The notes beneath the pieces were generated by a model that saw only the letters and a list, made by a program, of their open reading frames with translations, was not told where the DNA came from and ran no database searches. Positions 25,621 through 34,480 of a stretch of 64,000 bases of DNA are shown piece by piece (position 1 is the first letter of the stretch; every line of letters starts with the position of its first letter). The position numbers were made by a program, and so were the translations under genes. Source of the DNA: Acidobacteriota bacterium (GTDB lineage Bacteria > Acidobacteriota > Vicinamibacteria > Marinacidobacterales > Marinacidobacteraceae); the NCBI GenBank assembly GCA_022828085.1, contig JAJEIY010000088.1, positions 1 through 64,000 of the forward strand. The letters are read 5' to 3'.

Positions 25621-27204
25621 ATGAGTGATTCGCAAGACCCCACCCACCACCCCCGCCGAGCCCTGCTGAGCGTCAGCCGCAAGGAGGGGCTCGACGCCTT
25701 CGCCCGGGGGCTGGTCGAGCGCGGTTTCGAGATCGTGGCCAGCGGCGGTACGGCGCGTTTTCTCCGGGACTCCGGCATCGCGGTACTGGAGGTTTCCGAG
25801 GTCACCGGACATCCCGAGATCCTCGACGGCCGGGTCAAGACCCTGCACCCGCGGATCCACGGGGGCATCCTCGCGCGGCGCTCGCGTCCGGACGATCTCG
25901 AGTCGCTCGAGTCGCTCGGCATCCGGCCCATCGACGTGGTCGCCGTCAACTTCTATCCCTTCGAGGAAACCCTCGCCCGGGGAGCCGGGGACGACGAGCT
26001 GCGGGAGAACATCGACATCGGCGGCCCCTGCCTGGTGCGCGCGGCGGCCAAGAACTGGCCCGACGTGACGGTGGTCGTGGACCCCGGCGAGTACCCGGCG
26101 GTGCTCGCCGCGCTCGACGATCCCGACCCCGGCGTGGGCCACGCGCTGCGCCGCCGGCTGGCGGGGGAGGCGTTCGCCGCGACCGCGGCCTACGACAAGG
26201 CGGTTGCGGGTTCCTTCGCCGGAGACGGCGCCGGGGAGGATTTCCCCGAGCGGGTGTCCCTGGAGTTCGCGCGGGTCGCCGAACTCCGCTACGGCGAGAA
26301 CCCGCACCAGACGGCCGCGCTCTATCGCGATCCGGGAACCGGGCCCGCCGGAATCCCGGGCGCCCGAAAGCTCCACGGCAAGGAGCTGTCCTACAACAAC
26401 ATCCTGGATCTCGATGCCGCCGTGCGGCTGGTCGCCGACCTGGCGAACTCCCGTGGCGCCGGCGAAGCCGCCGCGGCGATCATCAAGCATTCGAACCCGG
26501 CCGGCGCCGCGGTGGCGGACACGCTGCTGGAGGCGTACCAGGCCGCGCGGGCGACCGATCCGGTGTCCGCCTTCGGCGGCATCGTGGCGCTGAGCCGCGA
26601 GGTGGATCTGGACACCGCGAAGGAGATGGCCTCGACCTTCCTGGAGGCCATTGCCGCCCCCTCCTTCCATCCGGACGCCTTCGCCCGGCTCCGGCGCAAG
26701 AAGAACCTCCGGCTGATCGAGATGCCGGACCTTCGCGGTTTCGCGCCCGGAGGGCGCTACTTCGCCCGGGTTGCGGGCGGACTGCTGGTTCAGGACTGGG
26801 ACCGCGGCGACGAGGAATCCGCGTACCGGGTAGCCACCCGCCGGGAGCCCTCGGAGGTCGAATGGGAGGGCCTGCGGTTCGTCTGGCAGGCCGCGAAACA
26901 CGTGAAGTCGAACGCCATCGTGGTGGGGCGGGGCAGCGCGCTTGTGGGGGTGGGCGCCGGCCAGATGAGCCGGCTCGACTCCTGCCGGCTGGCGATCGAG
27001 AAGGCCCAGTCCTCGGTCGAAGGCGCCGTCGCGGCGTCGGACGCGTTCTTCCCGTTCGCCGATGGACTCGAGGTGCTGGCCGACGCCGGGATCACCGCGG
27101 TGATCCAGCCCGGCGGCTCCGTCAGGGACCAGGAGGTCATCGACGCGGCCGACGCGCGGGGTCTGGCGATGGTCCTCACCGGCGCCCGCCACTTCCGGCA
27201 CTGA
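25621..27204 (+). CDS. Bifunctional AICAR transformylase / IMP cyclohydrolase
   Basis: This 527-residue protein catalyses the last two steps of purine synthesis. The N-terminal MGS-like cyclohydrolase domain (about 1-200) shows GGTARFL and TLHPRIHGG. The transformylase domain has RYGENPHQ and IKHSNPAGAAV. The length is normal. The ATG at 25621 lies 94 bases from the divergent selA start. It is followed by a hairpin repeat with a T-run that may be its terminator. Confidence 0.96.
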   Translation: MSDSQDPTHHPRRALLSVSRKEGLDAFARGLVERGFEIVASGGTARFLRDSGIAVLEVSEVTGHPEILDGRVKTLHPRIHGGILARRSRPDDLESLESLGIRPIDVVAVNFYPFEETLARGAGDDELRENIDIGGPCLVRAAAKNWPDVTVVVDPGEYPAVLAALDDPDPGVGHALRRRLAGEAFAATAAYDKAVAGSFAGDGAGEDFPERVSLEFARVAELRYGENPHQTAALYRDPGTGPAGIPGARKLHGKELSYNNILDLDAAVRLVADLANSRGAGEAAAAIIKHSNPAGAAVADTLLEAYQAARATDPVSAFGGIVALSREVDLDTAKEMASTFLEAIAAPSFHPDAFARLRRKKNLRLIEMPDLRGFAPGGRYFARVAGGLLVQDWDRGDEESAYRVATRREPSEVEWEGLRFVWQAAKHVKSNAIVVGRGSALVGVGAGQMSRLDSCRLAIEKAQSSVEGAVAASDAFFPFADGLEVLADAGITAVIQPGGSVRDQEVIDAADARGLAMVLTGARHFRH

Positions 27205-27223
27205 CGGCCTGCGGGGGGCCCCT

Positions 27224-27285
27224 TTCACACTCTCCCCCCGATCGAGCGGGAAGCGAACGGAGTTCGCTGCCATCAGTCTTTTTCC
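27224..27285 (+). terminator. Repeat hairpin with T-run after purH
   Basis: The stem AGCGAAC-GGA-GTTCGCT (27252-27268) is followed by GCCATCAGTCTTTTT, which looks like an intrinsic terminator. The whole 60 bases closely resemble 32624-32682 downstream of prs, so it belongs to a dispersed family. Confidence 0.55.
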
Positions 27286-27333
27286 GCCTTCAGCGGGGCG
27301 TCTCTTCCGGTGGCAGAGATAAATTCCCGGTTC

Positions 27334-29361
27334 ATGTACCGGATGGCCCTGTGGGTACTGCTGGCGCTTCTCGTGGCGTTCTCCGCGAGAACCGACGGCG
27401 CCCAGGAACCCGTTCCCGCCGAGGAGGCCCCGGAGCAGGCCGAGGCCGAGGACGCGGTTGACGATCCGGTCGCGGTCGATCCCGTCGCCGAGGCCTACCG
27501 GGTGTTCGGCGAGGGCCGGTTCGCGCAGATGTCCGGCGAGCGTGAGGAAGCGATTGCCGCCTACCGGCGGGCGGCCGAACTCGATGTCCAGGCGGTCGAT
27601 CCGCTCATTGAAATCGCCAACCTCAGCCTCTCCGCCCGCGACCTGGAGGCCGCCGAAGCGGCCGCCGCGGAAGCGGTGGAGCGGGATCCGGACGCGGCCG
27701 CCGCCCACCGGGCGCTCGGCGCCGTGTACTTCCGCCGCCTCCGGTCGGGAGACGATCCCGAAGCCGCGGAGCGCGCGGTCGCTTCGTTGGGCGAGGCGGT
27801 CCGCCTCGATCCCGAAGACCTGCGGAGCCGGTCCGAGCTGGCTCGTCTGCTCGCCGCCATGCAGCGCGGTGAGGAAGCGGCCGTGCACCTGCGCGAGATC
27901 GTCCGCCGCACCCCGGACGCTTTCGTCGAGCTGCTGCTGCTCGCGCAGCTCCGTCTGAGCGCCGGGGACCGGGAGCAGGCGTTCGACTACCTGCTGCAGT
28001 CGCTTCGCATCGAACCGCGGCAGCCGGATGCGCGTGAAATGGTCGACGACCTCCTGCGCGATGGCGAGATCCCGGGCCGGTCGCCCGTGGAGGCCCTCAC
28101 CGAAGTCGTTGCGCTCTACGAGAAGGGGTCCGCCGACCATCCCGACGATCAGCCACTCCGGTTGTCCCTGGCGGACGGCCTGGCCCGCCTGGGCCGCCTG
28201 GACGCCGCCGCCGAGGCCTTCGAAAGGATCCTCGCGGCGGAGCCCCGGAGCGAAATCGCCCTCATGGGTCTGGCGATGGTGCGGAGGCAACAGCGTCAGC
28301 TCGAGGAAGCGGAAGCGGCCCTGGTGCGGCTACTGGAGGAGAACAGCCGGAGCGTCCCGGCGAGACTGGCGCTCGGCGGCGTCTTCGCCGCCCGCTGCGA
28401 GTACGCCCGGGCGGCTGAGGAGTTCCAGACTCTGGTGTCGCTTCCCCGGGACTCCTACGGCTCCGGCCGCCGCCGGGAAACGCTCGCCCGGCTTGCGCAG
28501 ACGCTGGAGCAGATCGGCGAGTACGAGGAAGCGTACGACGCGCTCCAGGAAGCCGTCCGGCTTGCCGGGGACAGTGTGGAGGCTTTCCGGTATCGGGTGG
28601 CCCTCGTGCAGAACCGGCTGGCGTCGGGCCAACCGGACGAGGCCGCAGAACTGATCGAAGCGCTGATCGCGGATCGGCCCGGGGAACCGGGCCTGTTGGC
28701 GCTCCAGGCCCGGGTGCTGAACGCGGGAGGCCGCAGCGACGCCGCGCTTGGAATCCTCAGGGCCCTGGTGGCGGAGTACCCCGAGACCGGAGGAGTGGTG
28801 CACGCGCTGGTTCGCCATCACGTCGCAAGGGGAGACTTGCCGACGGCGGAGCGGATTACCCGCGGCTGGCTCGAAGAGCGGGCGGACGACGCCGACTTTC
28901 GATTTCAGCTCGGCGCCCTGCTCGAGCGGCAGGGAAAGCTCGAGGAGGCAGAGGCGGAGTTCCGCCGGGTGATCGCCGCGGAGCCCGACCACGACCTCGC
29001 GCTCAACTACCTCGGATACATGCTCGCCGATGGGACGGATCGGCTGGAAGAGTCGGAGGAATTGATCCAGCGGGCCCTGGCGGAGGATCCGTACAACGGT
29101 TCCTACCTGGACAGTCTGGGCTGGGTGCAGTTCCGGCAGGGCGACCTGAACCTGGCGGAGCCGAACCTGCTTCGGGCCCGGCAGTGCATGCCGGAGAACA
29201 GCGTGGTCCTGGACCACCTCGGCGACCTTTACCGGGCGAAGGGAAACACCGAGGAAGCGGTCCGCTTCTGGCGGATGGCTCTCCAGCACGACGGCGACCA
29301 GGAACTCGAACGAGAGGTGATCGCCCGAAAAATCGAGGAAGCCGGTAACGATCCGGACTAG
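27334..29361 (+). CDS. Secreted tetratricopeptide-repeat protein
   Basis: This protein of about 675 residues has a signal peptide, an acidic Ala/Glu-rich spacer, and about 14 tetratricopeptide-like repeats spanning nearly the whole length (for example AEFRRVIAAEPDHDLALNYL, then DSLGWVQFRQGDLNLAE). TPR solenoids act as protein-binding scaffolds; outer-membrane or secretion-linked roles are common for exported ones. A GTG at 27310 is an alternative start. The position before a LolB-like gene and ispE suggests a link to envelope lipoprotein handling, which is inference. Confidence 0.85.
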   Translation: MYRMALWVLLALLVAFSARTDGAQEPVPAEEAPEQAEAEDAVDDPVAVDPVAEAYRVFGEGRFAQMSGEREEAIAAYRRAAELDVQAVDPLIEIANLSLSARDLEAAEAAAAEAVERDPDAAAAHRALGAVYFRRLRSGDDPEAAERAVASLGEAVRLDPEDLRSRSELARLLAAMQRGEEAAVHLREIVRRTPDAFVELLLLAQLRLSAGDREQAFDYLLQSLRIEPRQPDAREMVDDLLRDGEIPGRSPVEALTEVVALYEKGSADHPDDQPLRLSLADGLARLGRLDAAAEAFERILAAEPRSEIALMGLAMVRRQQRQLEEAEAALVRLLEENSRSVPARLALGGVFAARCEYARAAEEFQTLVSLPRDSYGSGRRRETLARLAQTLEQIGEYEEAYDALQEAVRLAGDSVEAFRYRVALVQNRLASGQPDEAAELIEALIADRPGEPGLLALQARVLNAGGRSDAALGILRALVAEYPETGGVVHALVRHHVARGDLPTAERITRGWLEERADDADFRFQLGALLERQGKLEEAEAEFRRVIAAEPDHDLALNYLGYMLADGTDRLEESEELIQRALAEDPYNGSYLDSLGWVQFRQGDLNLAEPNLLRARQCMPENSVVLDHLGDLYRAKGNTEEAVRFWRMALQHDGDQELEREVIARKIEEAGNDPD

Positions 29362-29434
29362 CGGGAGAGCCGGCCCGGTTTCTCCGCGGCCTCCGCTCGG
29401 TCACTCGTGTCGCGCCGCGGCGCTGCGATTCGCG

Positions 29435-30223
29435 ATGGCCGGCGGCCTCGCCGCTTCCGTGGGTTGCGCGGCCCGGGCGATCCGGGTTCCGGCGGCGCCC
29501 CTCGACGAGACCGCGGCGGTGCGGCTGCTGGACGAGACGGCCAGGCTGGCCGCGGGCGTGCGGCGGTATCAGGCCGTCGTGAGTCTTCGCGGAGAGGGTG
29601 AGCGCGGCCGCTTCTCGGGACGCCTGCTGGTGGTGTTCGCCCGTCCGTCCGGCGGCCAGGACCCAGAAGCCGTCGAGGCGATGCGTCTGGAACTCTTCGC
29701 TCCCGTAGGCGGCTCCCGCTGGACGCTCGTGGCCAGCCCGGGCGAGGCGCGCCTCGTGGTGCCCGGGGAGAGGGCGTTTGCAGAAGGAAAGGAATTGGAG
29801 GAATTCACGGGACCGCTGCTGGGCGTTGCCGTGGGGCGGGAGGCGATTGCCGCCCTCCTGGTGGGGAGCGGCGCTCCGGTCGGCGGGTCGGAGAACCTCC
29901 GGTCGCTTCCGGCGAACGGGTCTGCGGTCCTCGGGAATGGGGCCGAGATCTGGTGGGACGATCCGGCGGAGGGCGGCCAGGTGCGGCGCGTCGTGGCCCC
30001 GGGTTACGAGGCCCGCTATCCCGGCCGCTACCGGCGGCAGGGACGCCAGGTGCCACGCCTGGTCGAGGTCGAGTCCGAGCGCACGCGCGCCACCCTGACG
30101 ATCGAGGAACTCGAGGTCAACACCTCCCTGCACCCCGATTCCTTCGAGGTAAGGACGCCGCCCGGCTACCGGCGGGCGGAGGTCCGCGAACTGAGCCGGG
30201 CCTCGAGGCTGCCGGAGCGATAG
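29435..30223 (+). CDS. LolB/DUF4292-like lipoprotein
   Basis: This 262-residue protein has a very short N-terminus ending in SVGC, a likely lipobox, so the true start may lie slightly upstream (CTG at 29423). The body resembles the LolB/LppX-type lipid-binding half-barrel: ARLAAGVRRYQAVVSLRGEG, then a core where lipoprotein ligands would bind. In many bacteria lolB directly precedes ispE, tRNA-Gln, prs, L25 and pth, exactly as here. The role in inserting lipoproteins into the outer membrane is inferred from that order and the fold pattern. Confidence 0.65.
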   Translation: MAGGLAASVGCAARAIRVPAAPLDETAAVRLLDETARLAAGVRRYQAVVSLRGEGERGRFSGRLLVVFARPSGGQDPEAVEAMRLELFAPVGGSRWTLVASPGEARLVVPGERAFAEGKELEEFTGPLLGVAVGREAIAALLVGSGAPVGGSENLRSLPANGSAVLGNGAEIWWDDPAEGGQVRRVVAPGYEARYPGRYRRQGRQVPRLVEVESERTRATLTIEELEVNTSLHPDSFEVRTPPGYRRAEVRELSRASRLPER

Positions 30224-30226
30224 ACG

Positions 30227-31210
30227 GTGACTCTTCCGGATCCCACTGCCCGCCGCCTGGGAATCAGAACGCCCGCCAAGGTCAACCTGGGTCTGCGGAT
30301 CCTCTCGCGCCGGCCTGACGGATACCACACGGTCCGCACCCTGCTCGCCGCCGTCGATCTCTGGGACACCCTCACGTTCGAACCGGGCGGAGAGGGACTG
30401 CGGCTGGAATGCGACAGTCCCTCGATCCCCGCGGACCAGACGAACCTGGTTCTCCGATCCGCGTCGCGGCTCGAGGAGCTGCTCGGCCGGCGCCTGCCGG
30501 GCGCGCGCATCCGCCTCCGCAAGCGGATCCCGGCCGGCCGCGGGCTCGGTGGAGGGAGCTCGAACGCGGCGGCCGCGCTCGTCGGTCTGAACCGACTGTT
30601 CGGGCTCGGCCTCAGCCGCCGCGTGCTGCACCAGGTGCTGACCGGGGTCGGAATGGACGCGCCCTTCTTCCTCTACGGGGGGCTGGCGCTCGCCACCGGG
30701 CGTGGCGAGCACGTCTTCCCGCTGGCCGACGTGGCGGAACTGCCGCTCGTCCTGCTGATTCCGGAGTTCGGCGTTTCCACCCCGGAGGCCTATCGCGGTC
30801 TGCCGAAGCCGTCGGCGGTTCCTCGCCGAGAGAATGGGCCCGAACGGACCGATAGTCTGGTACGGTTTCTCGCGTCGGGTCCCTCGGGGCCCCAACTCAG
30901 TGGCAAGCTCCTCGCCGGATGCTTTCCGAACGACCTCGAACGGTCCACCGTGCTGCAAACGACCCGGCCTCCCGACGCCATTTCGCGGATGCGGAGCGCC
31001 CTCAAGGCGGCCGGAGCCCTGGAGACGGCCATGTCGGGAAGCGGCTCGGCGGTGTTCGGCGTCTTTGCCGGCCGGGAGCAGGCGGCAGACGCGGTCTCCC
31101 GCCTCTCGGAGGCTAACCTTCGGGCAATCGCGACCCGCACGATCACCCGTAGCGAACACCGGGCGGCCCTCCTGGGGAACTGGCCGGATGGGGCGTGGCC
31201 GAGGGGATAG
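30227..31210 (+). CDS. 4-diphosphocytidyl-2-C-methyl-D-erythritol kinase
   Basis: This 327-residue GHMP kinase of the MEP isoprenoid pathway shows TPAKVNLGLRI at the N-terminus, the ATP loop IPAGRGLGGGSSNAAAAL near residues 101-118, and a C-terminal MSGSGSAVFG. The GTG at 30227 follows the lolB-like stop by 3 bases. Its last 22 bases lie inside the tRNA-Gln gene, so the C-terminal residues are dictated by the tRNA sequence. IspDF encoded at 39 kb serves the same pathway. Confidence 0.93.
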   Translation: MTLPDPTARRLGIRTPAKVNLGLRILSRRPDGYHTVRTLLAAVDLWDTLTFEPGGEGLRLECDSPSIPADQTNLVLRSASRLEELLGRRLPGARIRLRKRIPAGRGLGGGSSNAAAALVGLNRLFGLGLSRRVLHQVLTGVGMDAPFFLYGGLALATGRGEHVFPLADVAELPLVLLIPEFGVSTPEAYRGLPKPSAVPRRENGPERTDSLVRFLASGPSGPQLSGKLLAGCFPNDLERSTVLQTTRPPDAISRMRSALKAAGALETAMSGSGSAVFGVFAGREQAADAVSRLSEANLRAIATRTITRSEHRAALLGNWPDGAWPRG

Positions 31211-31260
31211 GCGCCGGGTTTTGGTTCCGGTCTACGAGGGTTCGAATCCTTCCGCCCCAG
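31189..31260 (+). tRNA. tRNA-Gln (UUG)
   Basis: The 72-base cloverleaf has acceptor TGGGGCG pairing with CGCCCCA, anticodon loop TTTTGGT (anticodon TTG) and T-loop GGTTCGAATCC. CCA is not encoded. The 5' half overlaps the end of ispE. Confidence 0.95.
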
Positions 31261-31345
31261 CCCGCGGTACCGGTGATCGGTTCGTGATTCCCCGACGCGT
31301 GCGCTCCCCCTGGCGCCTTCGCTCGGCGCCCCCTGCTCGATCGAC

Positions 31346-32338
31346 ATGACCGAATCAGCCGGCGATCGCCAGTGCCGGAGCCGGACCCACGGTTTCGCGG
31401 GCGAACTGAAGGTGATGGGGGGCTCCTCCAATCCGGACCTGGCGGACGCGATCGCGCGGAACCTCGGCGTTCCCCTCTGCGAGGCGTCGCTGGACCGTTT
31501 TCGCGACGGCGAGGTCCGCTTCCAGATCAAGGACAACGTCCGCGGCGCGGACGCTTTCGTGATCCAGTCCACGTCGCCGCCCGTCAACGAGAACCTGATG
31601 GAACTCCTCATCATGGTGGACGCGCTCAAGCGGGCGTCGGCGGCCCGGATCAATGCGGTGATCCCCTACTACGGCTACGCGCGGCAGGACCGGAAGGATC
31701 GCCCCCGGGTCCCGATCTCCGCGAAGCTGGTGGCCGACCTGCTGACGGTCGCCGGGGTGCACCGGGTCATCTGCATGGATCTCCATGTCGGCCAGATCCA
31801 GGGGTTTTTCAATATTCCGGTGGACCACTTGTACGCGACTCCGGTGGTGCTGGACCATTTGCCGAGCCTCGATCTGGACCGGCCGGTGGTCGTTTCGCCG
31901 GATGCCGGGGGCGTGGAACGGGCCCGCGCCTACGGCAAGAAACTCGGAGTCGGCATCGCGGTCATGGACAAGCGGCGCGGCAGCGACAACGAGGTCGAGA
32001 CCATGCACGTGGTGGGAGACGTGCGCGGGCGGCCCGCGGTGATCGTGGACGACATCGTCGATTCCGCCGGGACGCTCGTCCGCGCCGCGGAAGCGCTCCA
32101 TGAGGATGGGGCTACCCGGGTGCTCGCCGTCTGCACCCACGCGGTGCTTTCCGGACCCGCGGTGGAACGGATCCGAAACGGTCGGCTCGAGCGCCTGATC
32201 GTCGGAGACACGATTCCCCTCGCGCCCGAAGCGCGGGCGCCGGGCAGCAAGATCGAGGTCCTTTCCGTGGCTTCGCTCTTCGCCCGGGCCATCGAGAGCG
32301 TGCACGGGGAGGACTCGGTCAGCTCCCTGTTCGTCTGA
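31346..32338 (+). CDS. Ribose-phosphate pyrophosphokinase
   Basis: This 330-residue enzyme makes PRPP from ribose 5-phosphate and ATP. It has the class I loops: [26 protein letters not shown] and the PRPP-binding [13 protein letters not shown]. The N-terminus carries about 15 extra residues before [13 protein letters not shown]. It lies between tRNA-Gln and L25, a conserved arrangement. A large hairpin follows within 15 bases of the stop and could end transcription. Confidence 0.96.
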   Translation: MTESAGDRQCRSRTHGFAGELKVMGGSSNPDLADAIARNLGVPLCEASLDRFRDGEVRFQIKDNVRGADAFVIQSTSPPVNENLMELLIMVDALKRASAARINAVIPYYGYARQDRKDRPRVPISAKLVADLLTVAGVHRVICMDLHVGQIQGFFNIPVDHLYATPVVLDHLPSLDLDRPVVVSPDAGGVERARAYGKKLGVGIAVMDKRRGSDNEVETMHVVGDVRGRPAVIVDDIVDSAGTLVRAAEALHEDGATRVLAVCTHAVLSGPAVERIRNGRLERLIVGDTIPLAPEARAPGSKIEVLSVASLFARAIESVHGEDSVSSLFV

Positions 32339-32348
32339 CAACGTCAAG

Positions 32349-32431
32349 CGCTTCAAGCAGGGGGGCGCCGCAGACGAGAGTCAGGGCCGACAAGGCCAAG
32401 GCTCGGAAGCGGCGCCCCCCTTCTTGAAGCG
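32349..32431. repeat. 23-bp inverted repeat after prs
   Basis: CGCTTCAAGCAGGGGGGCGC (32349-32371) is mirrored by 32409-32431 with one mismatch over 23 bases; the loop is 37 bases. It may terminate prs transcription or be a small mobile palindrome. There is no T-run. Confidence 0.7.
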
Positions 32432-32492
32432 CCCGGCGCTTCGCGCCGCAGTGCCGCAAGTGCGGCGAGAGCCGCACGCAGGCCCCGGAGCG

Positions 32493-32532
32493 GGAGGGGT
32501 TGGGGCCGGGGAACCCGGCTTCCAACCCCTCC
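32493..32532. repeat. Long perfect hairpin
   Basis: An 11-bp outer stem (GGAGGGGTTGG / CCAACCCCTCC) encloses a 6-bp inner stem (GCCGGG-GAA-CCCGGC), separated only by a small asymmetric bulge. Nothing else in the surrounding sequence explains it. Confidence 0.8.
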
Positions 32533-32608
32533 TGGCTCGGGAACCGCAACTCCCTCGCGCGCTGGCGCGCACTGCGGCGAGTTCCGATTTGTCGTTGTCT
32601 TCTTGTGA

Positions 32609-32682
32609 AAGGGGGGTTCCCCCTTGCACACTTTCCCCCGAAATCGCGGGCAGCGAACCAAGGTTCGCTGCCATCAGTCTTC
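32609..32682. repeat. Double hairpin repeat, sister of the purH one
   Basis: AAGGGGG-GTT-CCCCCTT (32609-32625) is followed by a perfect 11-bp hairpin GGCAGCGAACC-AA-GGTTCGCTGCC (32649-32672) and ATCAGTCTT. The stretch 32624-32682 matches 27224-27283 with few changes. Confidence 0.75.
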
Positions 32683-32884
32683 ACTCGTCCAGAACGGAAC
32701 TGACAGAGAACGGGCCGGCGGCTGGGAACGCCGGACAGTCCTCCCGGTGGGGGCGCCCAGACCGGTACGCGCCGCGCAGATCGCAACGCTCACCGGCCTC
32801 AGGGCGCCGCCGGCTTGGGATGTTGAGCTACGACCGGAGGACGGGCCGGCGTTCCTTTATCGTCGCGCGACTCCGTTTACGGAC

Positions 32885-32893
32885 TGCTAAACT
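32885..32893 (+). promoter_or_regulatory. Possible extended -10 upstream of L25
   Basis: TGCTAAACT reads as an extended -10 element (TG-N-TAAACT). A convincing -35 is missing. It would start a message with a leader of about 180 bases before the L25 gene. Confidence 0.35.
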
Positions 32894-33078
32894 TCCGCGC
32901 CCTGCATTGCCGCTGAGGGGTGGATGGCGCTCGGGCGACATCCACCAGACTTCTTGGGTCGCACTCCCCCGGAGCCCGCCGAGAAGGACCTTCGAGGATG
33001 ACGCCGCCTGCGTCCCCTCTTCCCGTTCCCGGGCCTCCGCGCAACCCTGTCCATCACCAACAACCCCACGCACACTCC

Positions 33079-33699
33079 ATGGCTCAGCTCTCGATTCCCG
33101 CGAGTTCCCGCACCTCCGTCGGCAAGGGGCCGAATCGCCGCCTGCGGGCAGCCGGGATGATCCCGGCCGTCGTTTACGGCGGCCCCGCGGGCTCCCGTCC
33201 GCTCGCTGTCTCACCGCGCCACGTCACCGACATCGTTCGGTCTCCGCGCGGGGTGAACACCATCTTCTCGCTCGAGATCGACGGCGAGGAGAGCGTGGAG
33301 CAGGTGATGATCCACGACTATCAACTGCATCCGCTCGACCATTCGGTCCTCCACGCGGACCTCATGCGGGTGGATCCGGAGAAGGCCTCGGACTGGCACG
33401 TTCCCGTCCATCTCGAAGGCGAGTCGGTGGGTGTCAAGCGCGGCGGCCATCTCGACTTCATCACCCGATCTCTCGCCGTCAGTTGCCTGCCGCACGACAT
33501 TCCGGAGTCCCTTCCCCTGGCCGTCGGCGAACTGGATTACGGCGACACCGTCCGGGCGGGGGACATCGACCTGCCGGAGGCGCTCACCCTCGCGACGGAG
33601 CGCGACGTGGTCATCGTGCATATCTCTCCCCCGAAGGGAACGGATGAGCCCGAGCAGGAAGACGAGAGTGAAGAAACCGAAGAAGAACCGGAAGAGTGA
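33079..33699 (+). CDS. Ribosomal protein L25 (general stress protein Ctc type)
   Basis: This 206-residue two-domain L25 binds 5S rRNA with its N-terminal domain (RRLRAAGMIPAVVYGG) and carries the TL5/Ctc C-terminal domain, ending in a strongly acidic tail (about the last 20 residues are Glu/Asp rich). The ATG at 33079 matches the family start; no Shine-Dalgarno is visible. Upstream codons in frame extend to 32920 but look non-coding. It precedes pth, as in many bacteria. Confidence 0.93.
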   Translation: MAQLSIPASSRTSVGKGPNRRLRAAGMIPAVVYGGPAGSRPLAVSPRHVTDIVRSPRGVNTIFSLEIDGEESVEQVMIHDYQLHPLDHSVLHADLMRVDPEKASDWHVPVHLEGESVGVKRGGHLDFITRSLAVSCLPHDIPESLPLAVGELDYGDTVRAGDIDLPEALTLATERDVVIVHISPPKGTDEPEQEDESEETEEEPEE

Positions 33700-33840
33700 C
33701 CGGCGGAGCTCCTCTGATCCAGCGTGTTGCCCAGTCCCTTCTCCGAGGCCGCTCGGTGGCCGGCGACCCCGGTGAGCGATCCTCCTGCGGGCGTACCCGG
33801 CGGGACGCCGCATGAGACTCCGGCTCGGGTCGAGGTTCCC

Positions 33841-34407
33841 GTGCAGATCGTGGTGGGGCTTGGCAATCCGGGTGTCCGGTATGAGGGGACCCGGCACAAC
33901 ATCGGGTTCGAGGCCGTGGCCGCGCTCCTCGGAGAACGGTCCGTTCGGAGCCGGCACTTCGACGGGGGCCTCCTCGTCGAGGCCGAGATCGGCGGGCGGG
34001 AGATCGGCCTGCTGCGTCCGATGGGTTACATGAACCGGAGCGGGGGTCCGGTGAGGCGGCTCCTCCAGAGCGAGGGCTGCGCGCCGGACGAGGCCCTCGT
34101 CGTGTGCGACGACTACGCCCTGCCCCTGGGAACGATCAGGACCCGCCGCCGCGGCAGCGACGGGGGCCACAACGGCCTCGCGTCCATCCGGTCCGCGCTC
34201 GGAACGGACGATTTCCCCAGGATGCGCCTCGGGATCGGGAGTCCCCCGGCCGGGGAAGATCCGGCGGACTTCGTCCTTTCGCATTTTGCCCCGCAGGAGG
34301 CCGCGGCTGTGGACGACCTGTTGGAGCGCGCGGTGCGGGCCCTCGAAACCGCGGTCGGGCAGGGGATCGAAACTGCCATGAACCGGTTCAACCGGGCGGC
34401 CGCATGA
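33841..34407 (+). CDS. Peptidyl-tRNA hydrolase
   Basis: This 188-residue enzyme recycles peptidyl-tRNA by cleaving the ester bond. Visible motifs are VVGLGNPGVRYEGTRHNIGF with catalytic His19, PMGYMNRSG, VVCDDYALPLG and GGHNGLASI. The GTG at 33841 has GAGG 6 bases upstream and gives the usual length; a longer reading frame back to 33724 adds 39 non-conserved residues. It is followed by rpsF after 73 bases. Confidence 0.94.
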   Translation: MQIVVGLGNPGVRYEGTRHNIGFEAVAALLGERSVRSRHFDGGLLVEAEIGGREIGLLRPMGYMNRSGGPVRRLLQSEGCAPDEALVVCDDYALPLGTIRTRRRGSDGGHNGLASIRSALGTDDFPRMRLGIGSPPAGEDPADFVLSHFAPQEAAAVDDLLERAVRALETAVGQGIETAMNRFNRAAA

Positions 34408-34480
34408 TGCGGAACCGTCCGCAGATTCCCGCACGGTTCCTTGCGGGGTGCGTCACAGGTGGCGCTGGAGATACCCTCGA

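Larger units (their letters stand above)
32339..33078. other. 740-base non-coding gap rich in hairpins
   Basis: No gene is supported between prs and L25. Going downstream, the gap contains an imperfect 23-bp inverted repeat (32349-32431), a long perfect hairpin (32493-32532), GCGCGC-TG-GCGCGC near 32559, two more hairpins (32609-32672), a decayed copy of the GGAACGCC core near 32735-32840, and a possible promoter at 32885. Confidence 0.7.

Noticed and set aside
32424-33647. A 407-codon plus-strand frame across the prs-L25 gap
   Set aside because: It runs through hairpin repeats and overlaps L25 in another frame; composition is not protein-like.
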